DNA of 64,000 nucleotides from Cupriavidus consociatus (GCF_017814975.1 NZ_JAGIQA010000002.1:186001-250000), one strand, 5' to 3'; positions 32,692 to 41,181 are shown, numbered from the stretch's first letter. A program made the numbers and translations. The notes: a model not told the origin generated them from the letters alone.

Positions 32692-34137
32692 TCAGGCGCC
32701 CCGGTAGACCGTCTTGACCTGCGTATAGAACTCCAGCCCGGTGCGGCCCGACTCGCGGAAGGTCGAGGTGCTCGACCTCTTGACCCCGCCGAACGGCGCG
32801 TTGACCAGGTTGCCCGTGGTGGTGCGGTTGATCTTGACCGTGCCCGCCTCGATGTCGGTGGCGAAGTGGTGGATGTAGCGCGGGTTGCCGGTGACGATGG
32901 CCGCGGCCAGGCCGTACTCGGTATCGTTGGCCTTGGCGATGGCGTCGGCATAATCGGTGAAGCCGATGATGGCGATCACCGGGCCGAAGATCTCCTCGCG
33001 CGCGATCCGCATCGCTTGCGTCACGTCGGTGAATACCGTCGGCGCGACGTAATAGCCCTTGTCGAAGTCAGCACCGGTCAGGCGCGTGCCGCCGCACAGC
33101 AGCGTTGCCTCGGACTTGCCGATGTCGATGTAGCGCAGCACGGTTTCCAATTGCTTGTGCGAGGCCAGCGGCCCTAGATCCATCCCCGGCGTCATGCCGC
33201 TGCCGACGTTCAGCGTCGCGATTTTCGCCAGCAGGCGCTCGGTGTATGCGGCCTTGACCGACTCGGCCACCAGCACGCGGCTGGTGCCGGTGCAGGCCTG
33301 CCCCGACAGCGAGAAGCCACCCTTGATGGTCAGGTCGACGGCGCGATCGAGGTCGGCGTCTTCCATCACGATCAGCGGGTTCTTGCCGCCCAGTTCCATC
33401 TGCGTGCGCGTGGTCAGCGGCGCGGCGCGGTGGATCTGCTCGCCGGCGCGCGACGAACCGGTGAACGAGATCGCGCGCACGGCCGGCGCCTCGGTGATGG
33501 TCGCGCCGATCTCGGTGGCGCTGCCGGTGATGAAGTTCAGCACGCCCTTGGGCAAGCCGGCCTTGATCAATGCCTCGGCCAGCCGGTAGCCCGACAGCGG
33601 TGCCTCTGACGACGGCTTGAACACCACCGTGTTGCCGGTCACCAGCGCCGGCGCGATCTTGCGCGCGGGGATCGACACCGGGAAATTCCACGGCGCGATC
33701 ACCGTCACCACGCCCAGCGGCTCGCGCTGGCTGTAGACGAGCTGATCGGGGTCGTCGTTCGGATACACCTCGCCGGTGAAGGTCTGCCCTTCCACGGCAT
33801 AGAAGCGCAGCGTCTGGGCCGAGCGCAGCACCTCGTCGCGCGCCAGCGCCAGCGCCTTGCCTTCCTCGCGGGTCAGCTCGGCGGCGATGCTGTCGGCATG
33901 GGCTTCCAGGTGCTCCGCCGCGCGGTTGAGGATGGCGGCGCGCTTGCCGACGGGAGTCTTTCTCCAGCCGGCAAAGGCCGCCGCCGCGGCGGCCACGGCC
34001 GCCTGCGCGTCAACTGCGGACGACGCCTGGAAGCGGCCCACAAGGTCGGCGGTGTCGGCCGGGTTGACGTTGTCGAAGGTGCGGCCCGACTGGCAGGCCG
34101 TCCATTCGCCGTCGATATGGTTCAGGAATATGGTCAT
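32692..34137 (-). CDS. NAD(P)-dependent aldehyde dehydrogenase
   Basis: 481-aa aldehyde dehydrogenase of the vanillin/benzaldehyde/succinate-semialdehyde type. The catalytic residues are Glu248 (MELGGKNP) and Cys282 (SGQACTGTSR); the cofactor-binding segments APWNFPVSIPARKIAPALVTGNT and FTGSSRAGEQI are present. It oxidises an aldehyde to its acid. It lies 25 bp behind the diiron oxidase gene in the same operon, which suggests that the oxidase yields an aldehyde. The substrate cannot be specified from sequence. Confidence 0.92.
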   Translation of the reverse strand: MTIFLNHIDGEWTACQSGRTFDNVNPADTADLVGRFQASSAVDAQAAVAAAAAAFAGWRKTPVGKRAAILNRAAEHLEAHADSIAAELTREEGKALALARDEVLRSAQTLRFYAVEGQTFTGEVYPNDDPDQLVYSQREPLGVVTVIAPWNFPVSIPARKIAPALVTGNTVVFKPSSEAPLSGYRLAEALIKAGLPKGVLNFITGSATEIGATITEAPAVRAISFTGSSRAGEQIHRAAPLTTRTQMELGGKNPLIVMEDADLDRAVDLTIKGGFSLSGQACTGTSRVLVAESVKAAYTERLLAKIATLNVGSGMTPGMDLGPLASHKQLETVLRYIDIGKSEATLLCGGTRLTGADFDKGYYVAPTVFTDVTQAMRIAREEIFGPVIAIIGFTDYADAIAKANDTEYGLAAAIVTGNPRYIHHFATDIEAGTVKINRTTTGNLVNAPFGGVKRSSTSTFRESGRTGLEFYTQVKTVYRGA

Positions 34138-34162
34138 CGTCGGTGCGGATGCGCGGCGCCGC

Positions 34163-34894
34163 TCAGGCGGCCATGTCCAGTTCGGGCAGCGGCAGCTCTT
34201 TCTCGACGTAGTCGTGGTAGAGCGCCGTGGTGTACAGCAGCCGCATCTGCGCGCCGATCTCGCAGATCTTCAGGCAGCGCTGCTGCAGCTCCGGGGTGTT
34301 GGCGTGCTCCAGCACGATCTGGTAGCCGCGTTCGCCGTGGATCTCGTCCGAGACGATATGCAGGTCGAAGAACTCGACTTCTTCATCGGTGAACTGGTAC
34401 TGGTCGCGCAGCGTCGGGGTCTGCTTGCGGTAGATCGACGGCACCTGCGACTCCAGCCCGACCACCAGGCCGGCCACGGCCACGATCGGATCCTCGCGCA
34501 TGGCCACCGCGTAGCACCAGCTCTGCAGGCCGCGCGTGGTGGGCGACATGTTGTCCGGGTCGATCACGCGCTCGCGCGTGGTGCCGCAGGCTTCGGCAAA
34601 GCGGATCAGCAAGTCGGTGTGACGGTCGCCGCCGATCTCTTCCTCGTACATGTTGGCGAGCAGGAAATCCTTGGCTTCGGTATAGCGGTCCGGCGTACGG
34701 GCGTAGATGTAGCCCAGGTAATCCGCGAACGGGCCGACGTAGTGATAGTGGTTCTCGGCCCAGCGCGCGAGATGGGCGCGGGTCAGCTTGCCGCTGGCCC
34801 AGGCCACGCTGAACGGCGCCTTGTTGGCGCTCTTGCCTTTGATGGCTTCTTCAAGGGCGGCACGGAAATCTTCGCGGTTCATCAGTTCGGCCAT
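34163..34894 (-). CDS. Haem-oxygenase-like diiron oxidase (HDO; TenA/PqqC/CADD fold)
   Basis: 243-aa all-helical protein, usually annotated as TenA/iron-containing redox enzyme. All six ligands of the HDO diiron site are present with CADD-like spacing: Glu85 and His92 (NMYEEEIGGDRH), Glu148 (VGLESQVP), and His179, Asp183, His186 (HIVSDEIH). Known HDOs (UndA, BesC, SznF, CADD) use O2 for N-oxygenation or oxidative C-C cleavage of amino acids and fatty acids, often giving an aldehyde. ATG 34894 follows operator 4 by about 90 bp and heads an operon with aldehyde dehydrogenase, a GlcG-like protein and a reductase. A new catabolic reaction is likely; the substrate is unknown. Confidence 0.85.
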   Translation of the reverse strand: MAELMNREDFRAALEEAIKGKSANKAPFSVAWASGKLTRAHLARWAENHYHYVGPFADYLGYIYARTPDRYTEAKDFLLANMYEEEIGGDRHTDLLIRFAEACGTTRERVIDPDNMSPTTRGLQSWCYAVAMREDPIVAVAGLVVGLESQVPSIYRKQTPTLRDQYQFTDEEVEFFDLHIVSDEIHGERGYQIVLEHANTPELQQRCLKICEIGAQMRLLYTTALYHDYVEKELPLPELDMAA

Positions 34895-34980
34895 GACGGG
34901 GGCTCCTGGTTGGCGATGTGGGGCGATTCGGTGGGTTGGATGCCAGGCCCGGGTCGCAGACAGATCGGGCTCGGCATGGT

Positions 34981-34996
34981 TGTATACTATATACAT
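34981..34996. promoter_or_regulatory. GntR-type operator 4 (TGTATACTATATACA) before the diiron oxidase
   Basis: The most symmetrical of the six sites: TGTATA-CTA-TATACA (34981-34995). It lies in the 176-bp gap between the ornithine-cyclodeaminase-like gene and the diiron oxidase start (34894). Confidence 0.75.
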
Positions 34997-35070
34997 TCAA
35001 TCAGCGACGACAAGGGCTCTGTTGACTAATCACGTCAGTGTTTACCCGGCGCTGGAGCGATCGGCGCCGC

Positions 35071-36012
35071 TCACGCGGCGCGGCGCTCCGCCCCGCCGGC
35101 GATGCGCGACCAGGCGAGGCCGGCCAGCGCCACGTCTTCCAGGCCCACGCCGACCGACTTGTAGATCACGATGTCACCCTCGCTGTCCTCGCGCTGCCTT
35201 GGCGACACCTTGCCGAGCACGACGTCGGCCAGTTCGACGATCTTTTGCGCCGGCAGCGCCTCGGGATCGGCCAGCACGATATCGCCGGCCTCGCGGGTCG
35301 ATTGCGGCCGCCACTCCACCACCACCGCGGCGGCGCGGCGCAGCGCGGCGTCATCCAGTTCGCGCGTGTGCGGCAGGCTGGAGCCGATGGCGGCCACGAA
35401 GGCGCCCGGCCGGATCGACGTGCCGGCGAACAGCGGCGTGGTTGCGCGCGAAGCCGTGACGATGACGTCGGCCTCGGCCACCGCTGCATCGGGCTCCGCC
35501 AGCACGACCGGGATGCCGCACAGCGCCGACAGCCGCGCGGGCATGCCGGCGTCCGCGTGCGGATCGGACACCAGGATGCGTTCCAGCCCCAGCGTGGCGC
35601 TGAGCTGCTGCGCGTGCTGCACGCCCTGCGTGCCGGCGCCGAACAAAGCCAGCGTGCGCGCACCGGGACGCGCCAGCCGCTGCGCCGCCAGCGTGGTGCA
35701 GGCCGCCGTGCGCAGGCGCGTGATGGCGCCGGCATCGAATGAAGCCAGCGGGCGGCCGTCTTCGGCCGAGAAAATCAGGATGACAAAGGAGAACTGGCCG
35801 TTGATGGTGGTGTAGACCTTGGCCCCGGCCACGCCCTGCTGGGGGATCACCGCCCCCAGCGTGGACAGCTTGACGCCGCCGGCCTCGGTGCGGACACGTT
35901 CCTGCATCGCGGCCTCGCCACGCCCGAAGCTGGAAAACGCCGCCTCCATGACCTGCCGGGCATCTTCCGGGGTGACGTGGGCATCGATCATCGCGTCTGT
36001 GATGTGCTGCAT
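35071..36012 (-). CDS. Ornithine cyclodeaminase / mu-crystallin family oxidoreductase
   Basis: 313-aa NAD(P)-binding protein. It begins with the family dimerisation segment (ITDAMIDAHVTPEDARQVMEAAFSSFGRGEAAMQERVRTEAGG). Then come the substrate segment GAKVYTTINGQF and the Rossmann motif LALFGAGTQGVQHAQQL, followed by ADVIVTASRATTPLF. The family includes ornithine cyclodeaminase, alanine dehydrogenase, ketimine reductase and 2,3-diaminopropionate synthase-like enzymes. It lies 60 bp behind a TSUP permease gene on the same strand. In the regulon it would release ammonia from, or reduce an imine formed from, an amino-acid-like intermediate (inference). Confidence 0.85.
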   Translation of the reverse strand: MQHITDAMIDAHVTPEDARQVMEAAFSSFGRGEAAMQERVRTEAGGVKLSTLGAVIPQQGVAGAKVYTTINGQFSFVILIFSAEDGRPLASFDAGAITRLRTAACTTLAAQRLARPGARTLALFGAGTQGVQHAQQLSATLGLERILVSDPHADAGMPARLSALCGIPVVLAEPDAAVAEADVIVTASRATTPLFAGTSIRPGAFVAAIGSSLPHTRELDDAALRRAAAVVVEWRPQSTREAGDIVLADPEALPAQKIVELADVVLGKVSPRQREDSEGDIVIYKSVGVGLEDVALAGLAWSRIAGGAERRAA

Positions 36013-36072
36013 GGGAACTCCGCTGGTTGGGTTGAACTGGAAAAATTCGGAAGCGCCGCGGGCCCGCCGGCA

Positions 36073-36828
36073 TCAGGCAAGGGCCGCGCGGCCGAGCACG
36101 CCCAGCGCGCCGGCCGCGCACAGGCCCAGCAGCAAGCGGCGCACCGCGGTGGGCGACACGCGCCCGCGCAGCCGGTTGGACAGCGCGAAGCCGGCCAGCA
36201 GGAACGGTGCAAGCACCAGCGCCAGCACCAGTTGCCGCAGGCCGAAGCGCCCCGCCAGCGCCAGCATGGCGAGCGACAGCACGGCGCCGCCGGACAGGAT
36301 GCAGCCCATGGTTGCGCGCAGCGGCGCCGGCGCCATGTGCTGCATGACCAGCGCGAACGGCGGCGCGCCGGCCGAGGTGATGGTGCCCATGAAGCCGGAC
36401 AGGGTGCCCGCAACGACCACGTTGCGCGCGGTCGGCAGCAGACGCCAGCCCAGCAGGCTCAACGCCACGGCGGCGAGGATCGACACCGAGAACAGCACCG
36501 CCAGCGGTCCCGGCGCCAGCCAGGCGATGGTCAGCACGGCCGCGGCGCCGCCAAGGGCGCGGCCCGCCAGCGCAAGACCGGCGATGTCCCAGACGATGGC
36601 CTCGCGCTCACGCAAAGCGCCCATCAGCGACAGGCAGCAGCCCATTGCCAGCAGCGGCCCAGGTACCAGGTCCGGGAAGAAGATCGCGCCCAGCGGCGCC
36701 GACAGCATGGCAAAGCCGATCCCACCCACGCCCTGCAGGCAGGCGCCCGTCAGGATGAGCGCTCCCATCGACAGGTAGGCCGGGACGGACAGGCCGGCGG
36801 GCAGCAGCGTGAGCAATGTGTCGGGCAT
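36073..36828 (-). CDS. TauE/SafE-family (TSUP) membrane permease
   Basis: 251-aa protein with seven or eight membrane helices and the two TSUP repeats (ILTGACLQGVGGIGFAMLSAPLGAIFFPDLVPGP, and GTLSGFMGTITSAGAPPFALVMQ). The family carries organosulfur or small carboxylic compounds and anions. It is the first gene on the minus side of a divergent region holding two GTATAC operators, so it belongs to the same regulon as the diiron oxidase. The sequence is distinct from the tauE gene at 26139, and no sulfur chemistry is evident nearby. Confidence 0.82.
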   Translation of the reverse strand: MPDTLLTLLPAGLSVPAYLSMGALILTGACLQGVGGIGFAMLSAPLGAIFFPDLVPGPLLAMGCCLSLMGALREREAIVWDIAGLALAGRALGGAAAVLTIAWLAPGPLAVLFSVSILAAVALSLLGWRLLPTARNVVVAGTLSGFMGTITSAGAPPFALVMQHMAPAPLRATMGCILSGGAVLSLAMLALAGRFGLRQLVLALVLAPFLLAGFALSNRLRGRVSPTAVRRLLLGLCAAGALGVLGRAALA

Positions 36829-37206
36829 GGCGGAAGTGGTGGGGGCGGGGACAGCCGGACGGCCGGGTTGGTTGACGGATCGCCCGGGGAACGGGGACGC
36901 GTCCCGCTCATCTTGCTCGCTTGTCCCGCCGACATCGATACATAACGGTATACAGTCTACATATCCATGGGATGCCAGGCAACCGGCCTGGGCAGCCCAT
37001 GCACCACCGGAAGGGGCTGAAAGCGGCCAGATTCCCCATAAATGTGCGCTTCACAGCGACTCCGCACCGTTCTCGCCTAAGCGTAAGTCCGGATGCGAAA
37101 TCGCTTGGCGCGAAGATGCTCTGGAATATAGTATACCGACACGGGTGCAGCGCAGCCCGATGGAATCGAATCGCCCCCACAAACCCTCCGCCCCCAGGGA
37201 GTCTTC
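36829..37206. promoter_or_regulatory. 378-bp divergent regulatory region with GntR-type operators 5 and 6
   Basis: No gene is seen here. Operator 5 reads GGTATACAGTCTACATAT (36947-36964) and lies about 120 bp before the TSUP gene. Operator 6 reads GGAATATAGTATACC (37123-37137), 70 bp before the permease on the plus strand, and is the reverse complement of operator 1. The divergent operons are therefore under the same control as the amidase and diiron oxidase operons. Confidence 0.75.
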
Positions 37207-38745
37207 ATGTCACAACAAGTCGTGATCGGTGCCGCGCACTGGATCTATCTGTCAGGGGTAGCAGTCATCGTGCTGACGATGATCCTGCGCGCCAATGTTG
37301 TCGTCCCGTCGATCGTCGGCACTGCCCTGGTCGTCTTTGCGCTGACCGGAAGCCCGGTGTCGGCACTGGGCGGAGTGTTTTCCGCGAGCCTGGTCGCCGC
37401 CAAGGAGCTGTTCAATATCTTCCTGGTGATCGCCTTCATGACGGCGCTGCTCAATGCGCTCAAGACGCTGCGCTCCGACATACGCATGGTCGAGCCTTTC
37501 CGCGTGGTGATGAAGAACGGGCATTCGGCGTTCTTTATCCTGGCGGGCATCACCTACGTCATCTCGCTGTTCTTCTGGCCGACGCCGGCGGTGCCGCTGG
37601 TCTCGGCCATCCTGCTGCCGGCCGCGATCGCGGCGGGGCTGCCGCCGCTGGCGGGCGCGATGGCGATCGCAATCGCCGGGCAGGGCATGGCGTTGTCGTC
37701 GGACTACGTGATCGGCGTCGCGCCGGGGATCAGCGCCAAGGCCGCCGGCGCGGCGGTCAGCGCCGCGGTGGTGGCCGACCGCGCGCTGGCATTGTCAATC
37801 ATCACCGGCTGCATTGCGCTGTGCCTGGCATACCTGTCGATGCGCAAGCACATCGTACCGGCCTGCGGCACCCTGCTCGACCGCTGGCAGGCGCAGGCAG
37901 GCGGCACCGCCGAGGCCATCGACGGCGGCATCACCTTCGACAAGGCCGAGATCGCCAGGGGCACCGCCCACACCGAACCGCTTGCCACCGACAGCAATAT
38001 CGAGGCAAGCCTGTCGATGGTCGCGAGGCGCCGGGTGAAGTGGTCGAAGTGCTTCGCCATCGTGACGCCGATTGCCTTCCTCGCCGTGGTCGCCGTGATG
38101 GTGCTGCCCAAGCTCGGCGCCGGCGTGCAGGATCTCAAGGGCGGCGACGCGGCCGCGCTGGTCGGCGGGGTCGCGGCGGTGCTGATGATGCTGGCGACGC
38201 TGGCGGCCGAAGGCCCGCGCCGCATGCTCGACGTCTGCCCGGAACACATCACCGATGGCTTCGTCTTCGCCTTCAAGGCGATGGGCTCGGTGCTGCCGAT
38301 CGCCGGCTTCTTCTTCGTGGGCGCGGGCGAAACTGCCGCGCAGATCCTCGGCCTGCCGCCGGGCAAGGCGCCGAGCCTGCTGTTCGAACTGATCCAGGCC
38401 TACCAGCACATGATCCCGGACAACCACGTGCTGGTCGCCTTCGGCGTGCTGCTGGTCGGCATGATCACCGGCATCGACGGCTCCGGTTTCGCCGGCCTGC
38501 CGCTGACCGGCACGCTGGCCGGCGCGCTCGGCCCGGTGGTCGGCTTCGACCCGGCCACGCTGGCGGCCGTTGGCCAGATGGGCGCGGTCTGGACCGGCGG
38601 GGGCACGCTGATCGCCTGGTCGTCGCTGATCGCGGTGGCCGGCTTCGCCCGTGTGCCGGTGCTGGAAGCGGTGCGCGCGCTGCTGCTCCCGGTGCTGATC
38701 GGGCTGGGCTGCTCCACCGTGGCGGCAATGGTGTTGTGGTCGTAG
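37207..38745 (+). CDS. Ion-transporter superfamily permease (GntP/CitMHS/DcuC-like)
   Basis: 512-aa membrane protein with about 12 helices, of the ion-transporter (IT) superfamily. Characteristic are the hairpin-loop regions FWPTPAVPLVSAILLPAAIAAGLPPLAGAMAIAIAGQGMALSSDYVIG and GMITGIDGSGFAGLPLTGTLAG, which resemble the re-entrant loops of H+ or Na+-coupled carboxylate carriers. It is the first gene of the plus-strand arm, followed 57 bp later by ferredoxin genes, and operator 6 lies 70 bp upstream. It probably imports the substrate of the regulon. The compound is unknown. Confidence 0.8.
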   Translation: MSQQVVIGAAHWIYLSGVAVIVLTMILRANVVVPSIVGTALVVFALTGSPVSALGGVFSASLVAAKELFNIFLVIAFMTALLNALKTLRSDIRMVEPFRVVMKNGHSAFFILAGITYVISLFFWPTPAVPLVSAILLPAAIAAGLPPLAGAMAIAIAGQGMALSSDYVIGVAPGISAKAAGAAVSAAVVADRALALSIITGCIALCLAYLSMRKHIVPACGTLLDRWQAQAGGTAEAIDGGITFDKAEIARGTAHTEPLATDSNIEASLSMVARRRVKWSKCFAIVTPIAFLAVVAVMVLPKLGAGVQDLKGGDAAALVGGVAAVLMMLATLAAEGPRRMLDVCPEHITDGFVFAFKAMGSVLPIAGFFFVGAGETAAQILGLPPGKAPSLLFELIQAYQHMIPDNHVLVAFGVLLVGMITGIDGSGFAGLPLTGTLAGALGPVVGFDPATLAAVGQMGAVWTGGGTLIAWSSLIAVAGFARVPVLEAVRALLLPVLIGLGCSTVAAMVLWS

Positions 38746-38802
38746 GCGCGCGCGAGCATCACCACCGCAGCCGGATTTCCCTGATTCTTCCCAGAACGAA
38801 CG

Positions 38803-39138
38803 ATGCCCAAAGTCACCTTCCACAAGCTCGGCGAAACCTTCACCGACGAGGTCAAGCCCCAGACCAACCTGGTTGTCCGCGCCGGCATCCGGCAGTTCCC
38901 CTACCCCAACCTGCGCTATGAGTGCGGCATGGGCAAATGCTCCAAGTGCGCCTGCCGCGTGCTCGCCGGCGCCGAGCACCTGCCGCCGCCCAACTGGAAG
39001 GAAAAGAAGCAGCTCGGCGGCCGGCTGGAGCAGGGATACCGGCTGGCGTGCCAGCTGTGGATCGAGCATGACATCGAGCTGGCGCAGGATGATCTGCCGG
39101 CGCCCGCCGCGCTCGCCACGGCGACCGCGGGAGCCTGA
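38803..39138 (+). CDS. 2Fe-2S ferredoxin (plant type)
   Basis: 111-aa plant-type ferredoxin. Cluster ligands follow C-x4-C-x2-C (YECGMGKCSKCAC) with the fourth Cys in YRLACQLW. The basic, Trp-containing stretch PPPNWKEKKQLGG before the last Cys is an unusual insertion shared in outline with the second ferredoxin. It is encoded 57 bp after the permease and 1 bp before a small unknown gene. It would shuttle electrons between the reductase at 31156 and the diiron oxidase (inference). Confidence 0.88.
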   Translation: MPKVTFHKLGETFTDEVKPQTNLVVRAGIRQFPYPNLRYECGMGKCSKCACRVLAGAEHLPPPNWKEKKQLGGRLEQGYRLACQLWIEHDIELAQDDLPAPAALATATAGA

Positions 39139-39139
39139 C

Positions 39140-39457
39140 ATGTTCGTGCTGCTCACCAGCCGCCCCGGCCAGTTCCGCACCGAACCGACCGACGGCATGA
39201 CCGCGGTCGAGGCGTACGACTACGTCTTCTACGGCAAGCGCACGGCCCGCTTTGTCATCGCCGAGCTGGCGGCCGATACCAGGGTGCGGGTGCAGGAGGA
39301 AACCCCGCCCGGCGTCGTCAACCTGGTATCGACCAGGTTCCTCGAAAAATACGCCACGCTGGAGGCCGCCCGCGCCGCGCTGCGCGAGCTGGCCAGCTTC
39401 GGCACCATGGACATCGCCCTCGTGCCCACGCCGCTCGCCGTGGGCGGCCGATCCTGA
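39140..39457 (+). CDS. Small conserved-looking protein of unknown function between two ferredoxins
   Basis: 105-aa protein, start ATG 39140 one base after the ferredoxin stop, so certainly co-translated. The sequence (MFVLLTSRPGQFRTEP, YDYVFYGKRTARFVIAEL, RVRVQEETPPGVVNLVSTRFLEKY) suggests a small alpha/beta fold, with no cysteines and no signal peptide. I recognise no family. Placement between two ferredoxins in a diiron-oxidase regulon suggests a component, assembly or effector protein of the oxygenase (analogous to small coupling proteins), which is speculation. Confidence 0.75.
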   Translation: MFVLLTSRPGQFRTEPTDGMTAVEAYDYVFYGKRTARFVIAELAADTRVRVQEETPPGVVNLVSTRFLEKYATLEAARAALRELASFGTMDIALVPTPLAVGGRS

Positions 39458-39490
39458 AGCCACCCGACCGTACGCTACGCATTCATCGCC

Positions 39491-39820
39491 ATGATCCAGA
39501 TCACCTTCCTCACCAACCACGGCAAGACGGTCAGCGCGCCGGTCAACAGCAACCTGCTGCGCGTGTCGCTGCGCGAGCAGGGCGGCATTCCGTTCAAATG
39601 CGGCGGCGGCCTGTGCGGCACCTGCAAGTGCCGCATCGACAAGGGCCGCGAGCATACCGACGCGGTCAAGCCGAAGGAAAAGAAACTGCTGACGGAAGAC
39701 GAACTCGCAGCGGGCTTCCGGCTGGCTTGCCAGACCTTCATCGATGGCGATATCGCGGTGTCGTGGCAGCCGAAAGACGTGATTGCTCGAAGACAGACTG
39801 CCGCTGCCGGCGAAGGCTAG
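39491..39820 (+). CDS. 2Fe-2S ferredoxin (plant type), second copy
   Basis: 109-aa ferredoxin with ligands C-x4-C-x2-C (FKCGGGLCGTCKC) and a fourth Cys in FRLACQTF. It resembles the ferredoxin at 38803 in length and overall plan, including a Lys-rich stretch (KPKEKKLLTEDEL), but differs enough not to be a recent duplicate. It is last in the plus-strand arm of the GTATAC regulon, 33 bp after the small unknown gene. Confidence 0.88.
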   Translation: MIQITFLTNHGKTVSAPVNSNLLRVSLREQGGIPFKCGGGLCGTCKCRIDKGREHTDAVKPKEKKLLTEDELAAGFRLACQTFIDGDIAVSWQPKDVIARRQTAAAGEG

Positions 39821-40206
39821 AAAGGCGCGGTCAGTGCTCGGGCTCACCCGGCGATGTATCCGACGGTCTCGCCACTTTGCTCTATCCCCATACCCATCGG
39901 GTATGGGAAACAACTTTTTCTGTCTTGGACGCCTGCAACTCCAGGGCCCATACTCCGGCCGACTGGCAACTGGTCCAGTCATGGTCGCGAATCGATAAGT
40001 GACGGACCTCGCTGCTGTCCCTGATCGATCCTCTGCCGCAGTGCTGCAGCGTCATGCATGAAGCTGCCTGAAACCCCTCTTTTGGATTGCGAAATTGGCG
40101 AGGTGACGAAGATCGCCGATGCTCGATGCCTGCCAAAGCCGGCATCGGCCATGCCGCAAGCGGCCTCGCCGCTGGGCGCTCACAACACCAAACGGAGACA
40201 AGCCAC
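39821..40206. other. 386-bp gene-free region with a 9-bp palindrome
   Basis: CCCATACCC-ATC-GGGTATGGG (39887-39907) is a perfect inverted repeat 67 bp behind the second ferredoxin, followed by AAACAACTTTTT. It may be a terminator for the ferredoxin operon, or an operator of the next gene. Nothing else is recognised before the MBL-fold gene. Confidence 0.55.
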
Positions 40207-41097
40207 ATGATGCAAGCGCGCACCTTCGGCGACCTCAAGATCACCCGCATCCTCGAATATGCGGGGCCGACGCACGATCCCGCGTTCCTGTTCCCGGACA
40301 TCGGCCGCGCCGTGCTTGACGCCCATGCTGACCTGATGGCGCCGCACCATTGGATACCGCACATGAACAAGCTGATCGTGACGATCCAGTTCTGGGTGGT
40401 CCATGCGGGGGACAGCATCATCGTGGTCGATACGGGCGTTGGCAACTTCAAGCCGCGCGCCGGCATCGCGCGCATGCACAGGCTCAACACGCTGGTGCGC
40501 GAGTGGTTGATCGCGGCTGGCGCACCGCCGGAAAAGGTCACCCATGTCGTGATGACGCACCTGCACGCGGACCACGTCGGATGGAACACCACCTGGCAGG
40601 ACAACCGCTGGGTGCCGACCTTTCCCAACGCGCGCTATTTCATCCCCAAGGATGACTTCACATTCTGCGACGAGGGCCGGAACAAGGAGCCGGGCGTGGT
40701 GGACGTGTTCGGTGAGTCCTTCTTTGACAGCGTGATGCCAGTGGTCAGCGAAGGTCTGGCGGAAATGATGGTGCCTGGGCAGGAGATCGCGGGCTGCCTG
40801 CAGGTAGAACCCGCTGCGGGCCATAGTCCCGGCCAGGTGGCGTTCCGCATCCGTTCGCGCGGCGAAGAGGCGGTCTTCTGCGGCGATATCCTGCACAGCC
40901 CGCTGCAGATCGTTCGCCCTGACGTGAACTCCGGCTATTGCATCCGCCCCGACCTGGCGCGCAGCACGCGCCTGGCCTTCCTGAATGACGCCGCCGAGCG
41001 CGAGGCGCTGATCCTGCCGGTGCATTTCGGCGAGCCCTATTGTGGCTACGTCAGGCGCCAGGGCCCAGGCTTCCGCTTCGAGCCCGCCACCTGGTAG
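40207..41097 (+). CDS. MBL-fold metallo-hydrolase
   Basis: 296-aa metallo-beta-lactamase-fold hydrolase. The zinc motif is HLHADHVGW (His118, His120, Asp122, His123); further ligands are expected in AAGHSPGQ and FCGDILH. AHL lactonase-like and quorum-quenching-type proteins have similar size and motifs. Its place at the head of a muconolactone-type cluster suggests that it opens a lactone ring (inference). Tandem ATGs at 40207 and 40210. The following LysR gene, 84 bp downstream on the same strand, may be co-transcribed. Confidence 0.85.
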   Translation: MMQARTFGDLKITRILEYAGPTHDPAFLFPDIGRAVLDAHADLMAPHHWIPHMNKLIVTIQFWVVHAGDSIIVVDTGVGNFKPRAGIARMHRLNTLVREWLIAAGAPPEKVTHVVMTHLHADHVGWNTTWQDNRWVPTFPNARYFIPKDDFTFCDEGRNKEPGVVDVFGESFFDSVMPVVSEGLAEMMVPGQEIAGCLQVEPAAGHSPGQVAFRIRSRGEEAVFCGDILHSPLQIVRPDVNSGYCIRPDLARSTRLAFLNDAAEREALILPVHFGEPYCGYVRRQGPGFRFEPATW

Positions 41098-41181
41098 CGA
41101 CGCGGCGGCCGTTATCCCGCCGCCGCATGCCCGCCGACGCGGGTATCGGTGGCACAGTCAGTACGCCGCGAGACCAGCAGC

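Noticed and set aside
31165-33177. Plus-strand open frame of 670 codons opposite reductase, GlcG-like and aldehyde dehydrogenase genes
   Set aside because: Shadow frame: composition is Arg/His/Gln/Ala-rich, with no motif, while the minus strand encodes three clear families.
34163-34894. PqqC (pyrroloquinoline quinone synthase) as identity of the haem-oxygenase-like protein
   Set aside because: PqqC lacks the diiron ligand set, whereas all six HDO ligands are present here and no other pqq gene is in the window.
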